A stretch of 64,000 nucleotides of DNA from Conoideocrella luteorostrata. Taxonomy: Eukaryota; Ascomycota; Sordariomycetes; Hypocreales; Clavicipitaceae. A program made the position numbers and the translations under genes. Location: contig JASWJB010000247.1 in NCBI GenBank assembly GCA_032433595.1, positions 1 to 64,000 of the forward strand. The letters are read 5' to 3'. The notes under the pieces were generated by a model. That model had not been told where the DNA came from. It worked only from the letters and a program-made list of their open reading frames with translations, and ran no database searches. Of this stretch, positions 45,556 to 59,297 are shown piece by piece; positions within the stretch are counted from its first letter, which is position 1; every line of letters begins with the position of its first letter.

Positions 45556-47886
45556 CAAAAGTTATATAAATTAAGAATTATTTAACCTATTAAACCTAAG
45601 CTTTATGTATCTTAGCTTCTAATAGAACTAATTATATCCCTATAGTGTATTATTATTAAATTATAATTTACTTTAATGCTTATAGGGAGAATTATAACTA
45701 GGGAGTTACTATTCTACTAAATATCTAGGCTAGAAGGCAATAATATTAATCTTATGCTTTTAGAATATTAGCGCTAAAGCTATCTCCTGTTTTAAGCTAA
45801 TATAATAGCGTTTTAAGTAGTAGCTAATAATAAAAAGCCTATGCTTTATAACACTACTAAATCTATATTTATTTGCTTTTCTAAAAGTTTAGTTTTCTAT
45901 ACTAAGGTATTTATAAATAAATAATTTATTACTTATAGTTTTATATTATATATTAATATACTATACCCTCTAGATTATATTATTTCTATAGCTAAAATCC
46001 TAGTTATAGTTACTAAATAGTTAAGGAATTTATTTAAAAAAAATATATAAAGTTTACTTAAATAAATATTACTTTAAAGTATAAACTAATATTAATATTT
46101 TTAAGTATTTTAGGTAAAAATAAGTAATATAATATAATATTATATATTTTTATATATAAATACTTAGTTTTATATATTATATTAAGCTCTTTAGTATTAT
46201 ATAAAAACTTAGATTTAAGAGTTAGTATTTAAGTGCTATAAGGTAATTTACTTAGCTTACTATATATTATATTTAATATAAACCCTAGGGTTTAAGTATG
46301 TTATAAAAACCTTTATAAATATTACTTATTAACTTTAGTACTTATTACCTTTTACTTATGCTTTATATTTAGTTTTTTTATAAATAATTAAAGAAAATTC
46401 TTAAGTATTAAAATAAATATAATAAAGTATATTATTAAAAAATTTAAGTAAAGTAAGGATATATAAAACTAGCTTTTTATATATTTAATATAGCTTATTA
46501 TTAAGCGCTATATACTTTATATTAAGGTAACTATAGTCTTACTTATAGTTAAGTATAAGTAATTAAGTAATTATATTTAAAGTATATATATATTAATTTT
46601 AAGATAATTTATATTTTTATAGAAAGTTTTAATGCTTAATATAATAACTTTTATACTTAAAATTTACTCCTTAATTTTATAATAAAGATTAAAATTAAAA
46701 ATATAACTAAAAATTATTCCTAAATAAATAAAATACTTTATGCTTTCTTAATTATAATAATTACTTAATAGTATAAAGTATTTAAAACTCTTTATTATCT
46801 TAATATTTATAGCTTATTATACTTTAGGGTTTTATAAAGTAATTTCCTTTTAAATATCTTTAATATAGTTAAAGTAATTATAAATTTCCTTTATATAATA
46901 CTTAATAAAAAGCTTATATATATTACTAAGCTTTAAGCTATTATAAAAACCTAAGTAATTAGTTAAGTTATATATTTTCTTATATATAAGGCTATTTTTA
47001 AGTAAACTTATAAGATAATCTCTTTTATTTTTATTTAAATAATATTACTATATTTTTACTTACTTAAATTTCCTTACTTACTTATAAGTATATACTTATT
47101 AAAATATCTCTTTACTTAAATATAGTGTTTATTAAAAGAATTTATTTATTTCTTTATAAAGTAAATTTTTAAGAATATTATTTTTAGTAATATAATAAAT
47201 TTTAATAGCTTATTAAGTTTTAAAGCTAAGATATTTTATAGTAGCTTTATAATATTATTTATTATAAATAATATATACTTTTATTAATAAGTTTAGTTAT
47301 AAATATAAAGGCTAACCTTATTATATATTTACCTTAGTAATATAAAACTACTTAAGGATTTACTTAAGTTTACTTAGTTAAATAAATACTAAAATATAAT
47401 TCTAACTAATAATTAAATTATAACTCTTTATAAACTTTATAATTAATTTTTTAATAATATTAAGAATTATATCTTATAAATAAGTAAAAATAAGGTTATA
47501 TAACTAAATCTTAGTAGTTTTAATTTAATAAACTATAGTAAGCTTTACTATTAAAATAGTAATATAAGTATAATAACTTTAAAGAAGTAATTAAGTTTAA
47601 TTATAATATCTTTACTTTTTTTCTATAATAATATATTAATAATAATAAAATAATAGTTTATAAGCTAGGTTTATTAGTTTTAATTTAGTATATAAGCTCT
47701 TTATATATAAATCTAGTTATTTTAAATATAAAATCTTAAGGCTAAGATTTAGTCTTATAGTTTTAATATTATAGGTTATAGGGTAAGTATACTTATTGCA
47801 TTAATAGTATATACCTTAAAATAATAGTCTTATATAACTAATATACTAGGCACACTAGTGTTATTGCTATATAAGGGGAGTCTTTT

Positions 47887-48275
47887 GTTTAGGATGCATA
47901 ATACTTAAGAGGTATAATGCTTAGGGGGTATTCTACTTAGGATGCATTTTGCCTGGGTAGTATTTTGCCTAGGTAGCATTTTGCCTAGGAAGCATTTTGC
48001 TTGGGAAGCATTTTTTGCTTAGGGGGTTATTTTTATTCTGCCTGGGACGCATTTTGCTTAGGATATATAATGCTTAGGATATACAATGCTTAGGACGTAT
48101 AATGCTTAGGAAGCATTTTGCCTAGGAAGTATTTTACCTAGGAAGCATTTTGCCTAGAACACATAATGCTTAGGAGGTATCCTGCTTAGGAGGCATTCTG
48201 CTTGGGATGCATTCTGCTTAGAAGGTATTCTGCTTAGGAGGCATTCTGCTTAGAGGCATTCTGCTTAGGAGGCAC
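47887..48275 (+). repeat. 16-bp minisatellite, about 23 copies
   Basis: The unit is about GCATTTTGCCTAGGAA or GCATTCTGCTTAGGAG, with a few 14- and 18-base variants and one interruption near 48020. The array keeps CpA and TpG dinucleotides (GCAT, CTGC), unlike its surroundings. It either arose after RIP or its short units escaped it. Confidence 0.8.
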
Positions 48276-48949
48276 ACTAAATAACTAGTTTTCTAGAAAC
48301 CTAATTCTTTAAGCTTAGATCTAAGATCTTGCGGAGGAACTAAAGGACTTACCTAACCTTAATAGATAGGGCTATAATAGTTCTTATTCCTACTAGAAAG
48401 TCCTGTAAACTAATCCTATCTCTAAGTAAATAGGATATAATAATAAAAGCAATCTAGATACTATTGCTTATTAATATTAATAAGTAACTAAAATAGTGCT
48501 TTATAAATAATATAAAAGGCTTTTATAATTTTATATTAAAAAGGCTATTTATATTATAGCCTGCTAAGTACTAGGAATTTAAGCTTTAGCTTATTTATAG
48601 CTAGTAAACTTAACCTTAGTATTTATATTAATATTCTTAATATAAATAACTAAAAGAATCTATTTATTAAATTACCTTAGAAGTATATTATTTTATTAGA
48701 GAATACTTAAAATAGCTTATAGGAGTAAAACTCTAAAGGCTATTATTATTAAATTATTATTATATATATTTCTCTAAAATATATTAAAGACTATTAATAG
48801 TATAAGCTTAGTATTTATTAGTTACTATTTAACTATTAGTAATATTAATTCCCCCCTGCGAGTAAATAGAAGCTAGGCAATATTAGTTATATTATTTACT
48901 AGTGTAATTATGTATTTACCTTTGCTTACTTAATCTTTACTAAAATATC

Positions 48950-51302
48950 CTTAAATACTTTAATAATTAAATTATATAGTATATTTAGCTCCTATAAGGT
49001 ACTAGTAAAAAGTCTATGTTTATAAGGGAATAAAATATCTTATATTATCCTATATAGAGGCTTAATATAGTTAAATAATAGTGGAAATTCCTTAAGTATA
49101 AGATTTAGTTCTTTGCCCTTCCCTTTATCTATATTACTAAGCTTATTTCGCGTAATCTTTTTATAGTTACTAATATACTAATCTATTAGTATACTCTCTC
49201 CTACTTACTGCTTTGCTTTATTAAGAAGACCTTAGCTATAACGCGTGTATTACTAGATAAGGACATAGAAGAATAATTTAAGATTATAGTAATACGTGTG
49301 TAATATTTTAAGAAGGACTTTAATTACTATAAATTCTATTATATTAGTTTAATACTAAGCACTGCTTAGGCAAGTGCCTTCTTCCTTAGCTAGGTCTAAA
49401 TTAATAAGTATGCCCTTAAAGCCGTTAGCTATTGCTAGATCTATAAGAATAATGTTATTTTCTAAGATATCTTAGTAAAGAATTTTCTTATTTACTAAGA
49501 GTAATTAATATACCTTAATAATATTATAGAGGCCTTTAAGGAGCTTAATAATAAACTTAAACTAGCTAATAAATTAGCTTACTAAAGAGATAGCTAGAAC
49601 ATAAAAGATATAGTTATTAAAGGGCTAGTCTTAGTTTTGCTAAATAAGACTAATACCCTTTAGTTCTTTAACGGGATATATAATCCCCTTTTTATATATT
49701 ATCTTAGCTAACTAGCTATTAAACTAAGGTCTCTTTAATACCTAGCTTCCTTTATCTATAGACTTTTGCTTTCTAAGTTTACTAGTAATACTAAAACCAT
49801 AGAACTTACTAAAGAAGTAATTAAGTAAAAGCTATAATTATAAAAAGGATATATAGGCGCTGCGTAGTATGCCGCGAAACTTATATAAAGTTAAGAAAAT
49901 AAGGTCTTTATATAGCTTACTTATACTAGTAACTTTTTCTTTATAGCTAATAACTTTCGCAAGACCCTTTACGCTATAATTATTTACCTTAATAAAAAGA
50001 TCCGCCTTAGGTAGTTATATACTAAAAGTCTAGGAGAATTTCATAACCCTATTAAACCTAGCTACGCCTATAGGCTTAGTAAGAAAGCAGGATTTACTAT
50101 AACACATAATCACTTGCTAAAGGGCAATTAGGTTAGGGTTAAGTTTAAGTTCCTGTTTCTATATCTTCCCGTGAGTTTTAATAGGCAAGGTAATAAATAG
50201 CTTGCTATCTTTCTCCTTAGTAATTATATCTAAGCCTAGCTCCTTGTTGCTTATTATTAAATAACTACATATAACCTAGATAAGCTTCTCGGGCTCCTCG
50301 TGGATATCCGCTGTATAGCCTAGACTAATCGAAGACCTATGCTTCTATCTTAGTTCTAGCTAGAGTAAAAGCAGGTATAAATAGATATGTGGGCTAATAT
50401 ATAAATACATTACGCATAGCGCTACTAATTTAAAGCAACAAAGCTTTGCCTTTCTAATTAGATTCCTTAAGCTCTCTAATAACTAGTATATGTTTCTAGT
50501 TATATGTCGCAATAAATGCCTTGTCCCTTTGCTTTTTCACGAAGAGGTCTAGCTACTACTGCGTCTTAGCACTCCTTACTCTATTATTCTAGGTGCTCCT
50601 AAAGTAAGTGGCTTATTTATTTACTAATAGCTCTAGCTGCAGGCTAAGCCACTAATTACACACATTGTTCTTAGTAAGCGTATTAGGGAGTTATGTCTAT
50701 TGCTTGCTACTGTTATTATAGTAGGCTTTAGCGGCCTCCTAGATTCGCTTAGCTCTTTGATTCTATTTTTTTGCCCTTAAAATATTTCTCGTGAAATCCG
50801 CTAACCACGTAGTGCGTGTAGTGGCGGATCTCTTTAAATAGGCGATCTTCTACCTTCTGCTGCGTCTATTCTAAGCCCTGCAGTGAGGCAAATAAATAGG
50901 ATATAAGCGTGTGGTTAAAAGACTATAAATAGCTTAGTAGCAGGGTGGAGTAGGATATTGCTTAGATAAGGGCAATAACAGTAGTCTAGATATTGACATT
51001 TAGTGCTTGCATAATTACAAGCTGCGATAATGAGCGAAAGTGCTAGTACTTAAGGTTGCCTTTTTGTAAGCGTAGTTGAATTGCGGTTAGATTAGACACG
51101 AGAGTATCTCTTCCCGTTCTTGAAGCAAGTGCAAGAGACACCTCAGATCCAGAAAGAAAGTAGAATAGCTTGCCGATTGCTGCCATAAATAGTCGCGGTC
51201 GTTTGGCTCGGCCTCGCGCAACGCTTAGCGAATGTCGCTAAGCGAGTTGCTAAGAGAGTTTTGTTTAATAATATCGAGCTTGTTTTGCGTAAGGTGAGCC
51301 AT
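48950..51302 (-). pseudogene. Degraded FunK1-type fungal protein kinase
   Basis: An ATG at 51302 on the minus strand starts MAHLTQNKLDIIKQNSLSNS. After a frame change (intron or indel) come KLFYFLSGSEVSLALASRTG, LKYxHFRSLSQLVIMQALNV and EDRLFKEIRHYTHYVVSGFH. Near 50.45 kb VIRELKESNxKGKALLL leads to MRNVFIY, FIPAFTLARTKIEA and VFDxSRLYSGY, the N-terminal half typical of FunK1 kinases. Near 49.45 kb DILENNIILIDLAIANGFKG and ILINLDLAKEEG are the catalytic loop and DFG-like segment, then IEFIVIKVLL. Stops are nearly all TAG/TAA. FunK1 genes are expanded in many fungi and their role is poorly known. The 5' half is less mutated than its surroundings. Confidence 0.75.
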
Positions 51303-52489
51303 GGCTTAGGCTATATAAGATAGTGGAACAACATTAGTAGATTAAGAAGTCAGAACATGCCGTCGCGTGGCAAGAAAGAAAGTAAAGAAAAGATGCCTAG
51401 GAAAAATAAACAGTGGCTGCCTGCGTGGCCACTTTGCCGCGTTCCGCTAAGTAAGCTAAATTATGTTAAAACCTAGCAAGTAAAGGCTCCGCCGTGCTCC
51501 CTGCTATTAAGCTGCTACTAGTCCAAGTAATACCCGTTAAGTAATAGACCTTAGCAATGCTATAGGCATTTAATATTAAGCGGGAAGCTAGTAATAGGAG
51601 GGAGTTAGATTCTACTCCTATTAGAAAATATTTAATTTAATTAGGTTTTCTTAGATTTAGTGCTACGCTATAGCTATAACCTTGTATAAGACTAACCGCT
51701 TAGTTATGTTATATAGTAGTTCTATATCTAGAAAGTTAATATAGGTAAAGCCTTAAATAAATTCCTAAGTCTTAATTCTAATTAAAATCACTAGAAGAGG
51801 ATACCTATGTATTTAGATATATTTTAAATACTATCTTACTATTCTAATATTTATATTCTGCTTTATCCTATAGTTAAAAAGTAAGTAAATCTTGCCCTTA
51901 TTATTTAAAGTAGCCCTTTAAACCTAAAGCTTAATCTTCCTAAGGAAGAATATCTTAGTAAACTTATATTAAAATTTAGCCTTTATTGCCTTAATTGCTT
52001 ACTATATATTAACTATAAGTATATAGCTAGTAGTATTTATAAGAACTACTTCTTTTGTATTTAAGGCAATAATTTAAAGGATTCTATATATAACTTACAC
52101 TTTAAAGTCCTTAGGGTTATACTATATAGCAAAATAAGTTATACTAAATAAGCACTTTATTATAAAGCTTTAGGCTAAGCTAATATTAAGAATATAAATA
52201 ATGTTAGTGCTTAGATTAAAAGGTATACTATAAAGCCTATAGGTTAAAGCTATAGTAAGTTAAGTTAGTAATTAGTAAAGTGCGTAAGCTTCTTTTAATA
52301 TAAAAGTAAAGAGTTACTTTGCTACTAGCTAATAAAGTTTACTAATATTTAGCCTTTTATATATAACTTAAATTAATTAATTTAGTGTAAGATATAAATA
52401 TATAAGTTACTAAATATAAAATTAAATTTCTATTAAAAGAGATAAAAAGTTCTTAAATTAACTAGATTTCTAACTAATAAACTTGCTTT

Positions 52490-53490
52490 AAGGAGCATTA
52501 GTAGTTCCAGAGGGCTAGATATTTAATTATGTGTTGCTTATTAACAGCAACTTTAAAGCTATAGTGAAGCACTTTTGGCAATTAAATAGTGCAGAAGTAT
52601 TATATAATGCCGAATAAAACTGTTGCATGCATAGGTTAAGTCTGTTCAGGGGCGGAGGGGAACTTGTGGTCGCTCGCGAGCTGCAGATAGACGGCGAGGG
52701 TGGGATAACTGCTGACAAAATTATCATTAGTGGGTTAAAGCATCGTGTCACCTCTGAATCGCTACACACATGTTGACTTCTGTCTTTAAACTCGACCGGT
52801 AACTCTGCTTCTCTAATAGACTATAGATTAGAGAAAATAGGAATGTTTAAAGATCGATCTCCCCTTAAGTGAGTGAGTGAATTTTCCATTTAACGGCGTC
52901 AGGCTGCTAAGGTTTTCTAAACGAGCACTAGACGTGTCAGGCTGGCGCTAATCTACATATTGAAAGGGGACACCTCGCGTTCGCGCATCCTAAGGTAAAT
53001 AAACATAGTCTAGCGCAAAACCCGATATATACCTACAAGTTCCTCCCAACACTGCAGGTGGCTAGTGCCTGCGTACAATGAAGCAAGCCTAAATGTCATG
53101 CCAAATCTACTATAAAGTCGCGCTGCCGTCACTATTCTTGATTTTACATATATCTATATATCTATATTTCTTATTCAGAGCACTGTGGTGTAGTAATTTC
53201 CCTTGGCCGTTTCTTCATGACTTTCAGAGCTGCGGAACTCAATGGCGCCTGAAGCATGCCCCTGCTTTGGTTCCTTCACAATGTAGACGATACGGACTCG
53301 TCGTCGACGCAGAAGAAGATTAGCATTAGCCACTATAGCGCCTGCATTTTCCATTGTTTACCCACTAGGGCAAGAACGCGCTATTGCTAGTGAGGTGGTC
53401 TTCTATGTGATTCTTGGGCTAATGAGATGCACGCACGACCTAGTAGCTAGCACCACCTTAGTTAATCGCCGAAACTTAATTAACCCTAGA
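52490..53490. other. Island of unmutated sequence within the desert
   Basis: About 1 kb with balanced composition and normal CpA/TpG between heavily mutated flanks. It has two short open frames (52527-52769 minus, 53093-53323 plus), neither with a recognisable family, conserved motif or convincing start. It may be single-copy host DNA between two RIP-mutated insertions, or a late insertion. A non-coding RNA cannot be excluded. Confidence 0.55.
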
Positions 53491-55540
53491 GAGCGCGATT
53501 TAGATAATTAATCCTAGCCTTAGATTTAGATTTAATAAATTACTAATTTATTAAGGTAATTAATTATATTACTAAACAACACTTGCATAATAACAACAAG
53601 GAACTAATAGTATAAAGCACTATTATAGTATAGATATATCTCTATATCTTATTTTTATATAAAAACTCTTTTTAAACTAATATTAATAAAAATTACTTTA
53701 GACCTTTTTTATTAAGTATATTATATATTTATTAAGTCTTTATTATTAATATACTTAATATAGTATTCTTTATGCTCTTATCTTAATATTAATAAATTAG
53801 TTCTAAGAACTTATAGCTTAATAACTTCTTAGTAATTAATCTTTATTTAGGAAGCTATTATAATATCTTTAAAGTAAAGTTAAGAAAATTATATTTATTA
53901 TCTTTATTTAATTCTATAATAATATATACTAAACCCTTATTATATTTAAGGAGATTAATATAGAAAATTTAACCTATAATTAACTTATTATATTAGTTTT
54001 ATAGTTACTTTTGCTTTTTATAGCGCTAAGATTAATATAAGTACCTTACTATTTTTATTAAAAAAAAATTACTATAATACTTATTTATATTCTTACTCTT
54101 TTTCTTAGTTTAACTAAGTATAGGCTTATTTAAATAAAGGTTATAAAAGGTACCTTTTCTCTTAATAAGTTCTTAGGGTAAATATCCTAAAAGATTAACT
54201 ATTTAAGCTAAGTATATATATATATTATAAGGCTTATCTTTATTACTTAGTTAGTTAAATAGATTAATATTCTTTAATAATTTCTATATTTATAATAATT
54301 AATAATATTATTTATAAGCTTATAAAGTATTTAAGCTTTAAATATTTCTTACTAAAACACTAAGGTTTTATATATTAATACTATATATTTATAAATAACT
54401 TAGTAACACTTTTAGTGCATAGAAATAGTAAAACTAAATAAAAAGTAAATAACTATAGTTACTCTTTAGTCCTAGAAATGCTTAATTAAAATTAGCTAAC
54501 TTAAGTAATTATTTATAGCTTAGTAAGGGGCTAAGATTATATAAGGGATATATCTTTTGCTTATTATTTATAGTGCTTAGGATTAGTAGCTTAATACTTA
54601 GGGATATAATATAAAGATTAAGGTTAAATTTAAGTTTAAAGGTTATTATAATATTATTATTTTTAATATTTATATGCTAGATTTTAGTAATAATTAATAA
54701 AAAGTAGTATACTTAGTATATTAATATAAATAATATAGCACTTATTATATAAATAATCTAAAGCTTTAAGGAGATAATAAATATAGATTTTAAATAATAA
54801 AACTAATACTTTAAACTATTTAAGCTTATATTAAAATTAGCTAAAAGGTTCCCTTATTACCTTATAAATAAAATAAAAGTATAATTCTTTTAATTTATTT
54901 AAATTAAACTAATATAAAGGTATATAAATATATAAGTATCTCTTATATAATAAGTTAGTATTATAAATAATTTTTAAATATTTAACTTCTTTAATAGTAT
55001 TTATATTAATAGCTAAAATTTTAATAGCTATATAATAGTTAAGTATTACTATAAAGTAACTAGTTTTATTAGCATTAATATTAAGTATAATAATAAAATT
55101 AACTAGCTAATAAGTATAACTTATAACTATAAATTCTTTACTAACTAAATAGTTAAACCACTTTTAAAGCTAAGCTTAATAATAGTCTAGAGTTAGTTAT
55201 TTAAGTCTTTATTAGGTTTTATTAAATAAAAAGCTACTAAATAATTATTACTAACTAATTCCTCCTTAATAAGCTTATTACTTATTATAACCTATAAAGA
55301 AAAACATAATAAGGAAAAGAAGTAAGCTAGAAGATATAGCTATCTTAAAATTACACTTAAATTCCTTAATAGAATTTTAAAATTCGCTTTTGCTAGTGTA
55401 ACTACTATACTAAGAAATCACAGTGTATTTAAACCCTATAAAAACCTAGTGTTATTAGTTCTAGATATTTTAGAAAATTACTAGTTACTCTTACCCCTAA
55501 ATTAAGTTTAATTAGTGCTTCTTATAGCTACTTACTTGCT

Positions 55541-55630
55541 TGCACTACTTTATAACACTTTACACCACTTTGCACTACTTTACACTACTTTGCACTACTT
55601 TGCACTACCTTGCACTACTTTGCACTACTT
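55541..55630 (+). repeat. 10-bp tandem repeat, nine copies
   Basis: The unit is TGCACTACTT with single-base variants. The array gives an artificial open frame of alternating LHY/TT residues; it is not a gene. Its CpA and TpG content contrasts with the flanks. Confidence 0.8.
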
Positions 55631-58600
55631 AGCTATTTATAACTTAATAAAAGAACTAAAACTTAAAAAAGTATTTATATTACTTACTTTTTTAAGCTAT
55701 AATTTAAGTAAATTTATTATATAATAATAATATTATTATTTTTATATAAATTATAACTTAATATAATATTATAATATTAAACTAAGGTTAAAAAATTAAA
55801 ATTATATTAAAGAATTAAAGTAAAATAAAGTAAAAGTAAAATATTAATTACTTTTAGTAATAATAAAGAACTTATATTATTATTAATATTATTATTTTAT
55901 ATTATAATAATTTATTTATTTATAAAAATAAAGGTTTAATTTAAGTAAGAATTTTAATATAAATATATATATAAAGCTAAAAACTAAGTATTTATTATTC
56001 TTAATTAGGTTTTATTATATATTTATTACTTATTTATCCCCTTATATTAATATTATTAATTATAATATTAATTAAGAAACCTTATACTTTATTCTTATTA
56101 TAATATTATATATTAATAAAACTTAAAGTACTTTAATATTATATTACTAAGTATAAAGCTATAGCCTTAGAGAATATAAAGTATATTTTATTAATAGTTT
56201 TTTTTAAAAGCTATAAATATTTTTATATAAATAACTTTAAAATTAATAAAGTAATTAAATATCTTTAAGAAAACTTATTTAAAGGAAAAAGAGTACTTAA
56301 AAGTAATAAACTAAAAAAGTACTTTAAGTTAAAGCTTATAGTAAATTTAATAAGTATAATTATTAAATATAATATACTTATTTAATAATAACTAAGATTT
56401 AAAGAATATTATTAAATTTTATTTTTTTAGTAAATTATATACTTTTATTTATAGCCTTAACTTATAAAATTTCTTTATTTTTATAATAAAAAAAATATAA
56501 ATTATATAATTTTATATATATTTAGTTTAAATATAAAATTTAAATGTTTTTTAAAAAATTATATTAAAAAGCTAAAAAAAGTTTAAGGAGTAAATCTCTT
56601 AAAATAAGTCTTTTATTTTTACCTTAGTAAAGTAAAGAAATTAATAAACCTTTTAATATTATTAAAGAAAAATAATATATATATTAAGCCTTTAAAATAT
56701 ATATTTTACTTAGCTAACTTAAAGTAACTTAATAGCTTATTTTTACCTTATAACTTTAATATATAAAAAGGGTTTATTTTTTAAATATATATATCTTAAG
56801 TTAAATTTAAATATTAAAGAGTTAAAAAAATAAAATTTATTATATAATATAATAAGTATTAAAATATATTAAATTAATTACTAAGTTAAGTTATTTAGAA
56901 ATTTAATAAAGTTATTAAAACTTAATAATTAATTTAAGTTACTTAAGCTTTAGCTTTTAAAGTAAGGTTAAAAATTATAAAATAAAAGTTAAAATCTTAA
57001 GGCTAAACTTATATAGCTATAGAGTTAAAGAAAAATAAGTTTATATATTATTTAAATAGCTTACTTACTAAGGTAAATTATATTAAGTATATATTAAGGC
57101 CTAAATTAATAGTAAAAATTACTTTAGTTAAACTATAAGAATTATAATTTAGTAAAAAAAGATATAAAAATAAAACAAAAGGCTTTAATTACTTACTTTA
57201 AAAGGTAATTTTATATTATATTAGCCTTAAGCTATTACTTATAAAAGATTATCTAGGAATAGTTTTATTTAATTTAGGCTAAGTAATTTATAAATTAAAT
57301 AAAATATAGCTTAGTTTAGCCTTAATACTTTTATAAACTAAATCTTATTATATTTTAAAGAATAACTAATTCTTAGCTTTATACTTATAAGTTATATAAG
57401 TATCTTTATTAGAAAAAAAACTAAAATAGAATTTATATTTTTAATTATATAGTATATTTATTTTTTATTAGTAATAATATTATTATAAATTAATAGTTAA
57501 ATTATATATATACTATAATAATATATAATATCTTGCTTCTTGCCTATTTATATATATTTTTCGCAGGGGTATTTAAATCTATTATAATAAGGCTTTTTAT
57601 AGGGTTTCTCCTTAGTTTATGCTAGCTTTTTAGTAATATTATTATCTATAAATATATTATAATAATTAGTAATTAAAGAGAAGTTATATAGTTATTTTGC
57701 TAAAATAATAGGATTTTTTAATAATAAACTTAGCTTATTTAATTCTAAAATAATTCTATTTAAGAGTAAACTTAGTTTATTAAGTACTAGAAGTAATTAG
57801 TTAATTATAGTAGCTAGTTTATAAATAATTAAAATTAATTATACAAGTAACCTCTTAAAGAGCATTAATACTTTAGATAATACTTTAATATTTTTAATTA
57901 CTTACTAAAGAGTCTTAAGGAGTATTAAATTGTAATCCCTTAATATAGTTTAGTAATAAGCTATTTGCTTTATTTATATTTACTTATTACTCTTTTAACT
58001 AGTTATTTTGCTTAGGAAAGGTATTAAGTTTGCTTTTAATAATTAAAAGAAAGCTTAATAATAAGGCTAATAGAATTATATGCTATATTAACTATTAGTA
58101 TCCTAGGAATAAGCCTAAAGTAGAATAGGATAAGAGCTAATAATAATTTAGTACTTAAATATTTTTAGTTACTTAATGTATTTATAAAACTACTTTATAA
58201 TATTATACTATAACTTATATTATTACTTAGTAATAAGTAGCGCTAAACCTTATAGTTAATAATTAATTTAGCTAAATTATTTAGCTATTATAATAATAAT
58301 ACTTTAGTTAATTTTTAGAGTAAAAGTATATCTTTATACCTTATATATTTACTTAATAATAATACTTAATATTATTATATATTATATACTTTTTCCTTAA
58401 ATTAAAATATAAATATTACTTTATACCTTTTTTTATATAAAATTAATTACTTATTTTATTTTAATAATAATTATTATTAAAACCTTTTTTTTTAGCTTTT
58501 GAGTAATTATTACCTTAAGAAACCTTTTTTTTTTTTAATTTTTAATATAAAATTTATTAAGCTATTTATTATTTTTACTTAAATTTTTAGGCTTTATAAG

Positions 58601-59190
58601 TATAATTTATTAAGTAAAGAAATTTAATTTAAATAATATTACTTAGTTATTTAAATATATATATATACTTACTCTTAAACCTTTAAAATTATTTTTTTTA
58701 TAAAAAATAGCTATTATATAATATAAATTAGCTTTCTTTAGTAATATATATATATTTTTACTAAAGAGCTAAAGTATTAAGTATAATTATTTATAGTTTT
58801 ATTAATAAAAACTTACTTAAACTTTATAAATTTTATTTTTTTTATTAGCTTTATAATTATAAGGTTTTTAGCTTACTTTTAAGTAATATACTTTACTTAA
58901 GAAATCTTATAATTACCCTTAAATATAATACTTTTTAATTTATTTATAGTTTTTTTTATTTTATAAAAAAGTAATTTACTAAGAAGTAAAACTAAATAAT
59001 AAAAAATACTAAGCTATTTATTATTTTATAGTAAATATTAATAATACTTATAAGACTTAAATTAATTTTTAAAGAGGACTTATAGCTTTATTTATACTAT
59101 TAAGGCTTTTAAGGCATAATTTAATATTATATATATAATTAAGGTAAATAATTCACGCATAGCAGGCATATAATTAGTGAAGTTCCAAGA

Positions 59191-59297
59191 GTGCAATAAG
59201 TGCAATAGGTGCAATAGGTGCAATAGGTGCAATAAGTGCAATAGGTGTAATAGGTGCAATAGGTGCAATAGGTGCGGTGCAATAGGCGCAATAGGCG
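59191..59297 (+). repeat. 9-bp tandem repeat, about twelve copies
   Basis: The unit is GTGCAATAG/A. Because nine bases are three codons, it produces open frames on both strands (CNR-type on plus, LLH-type on minus). These are repeat artefacts. Surrounding DNA (59.1-59.5 kb) is a milder island. Confidence 0.8.

Noticed and set aside
52527..53323. Two small open frames in the unmutated island
   Set aside because: No recognisable domain, start context or partner exon; kept only as a composition island.
55515..55724. 69-residue open frame at 55.5 kb
   Set aside because: Created by the 10-base repeat TGCACTACTT; no gene.
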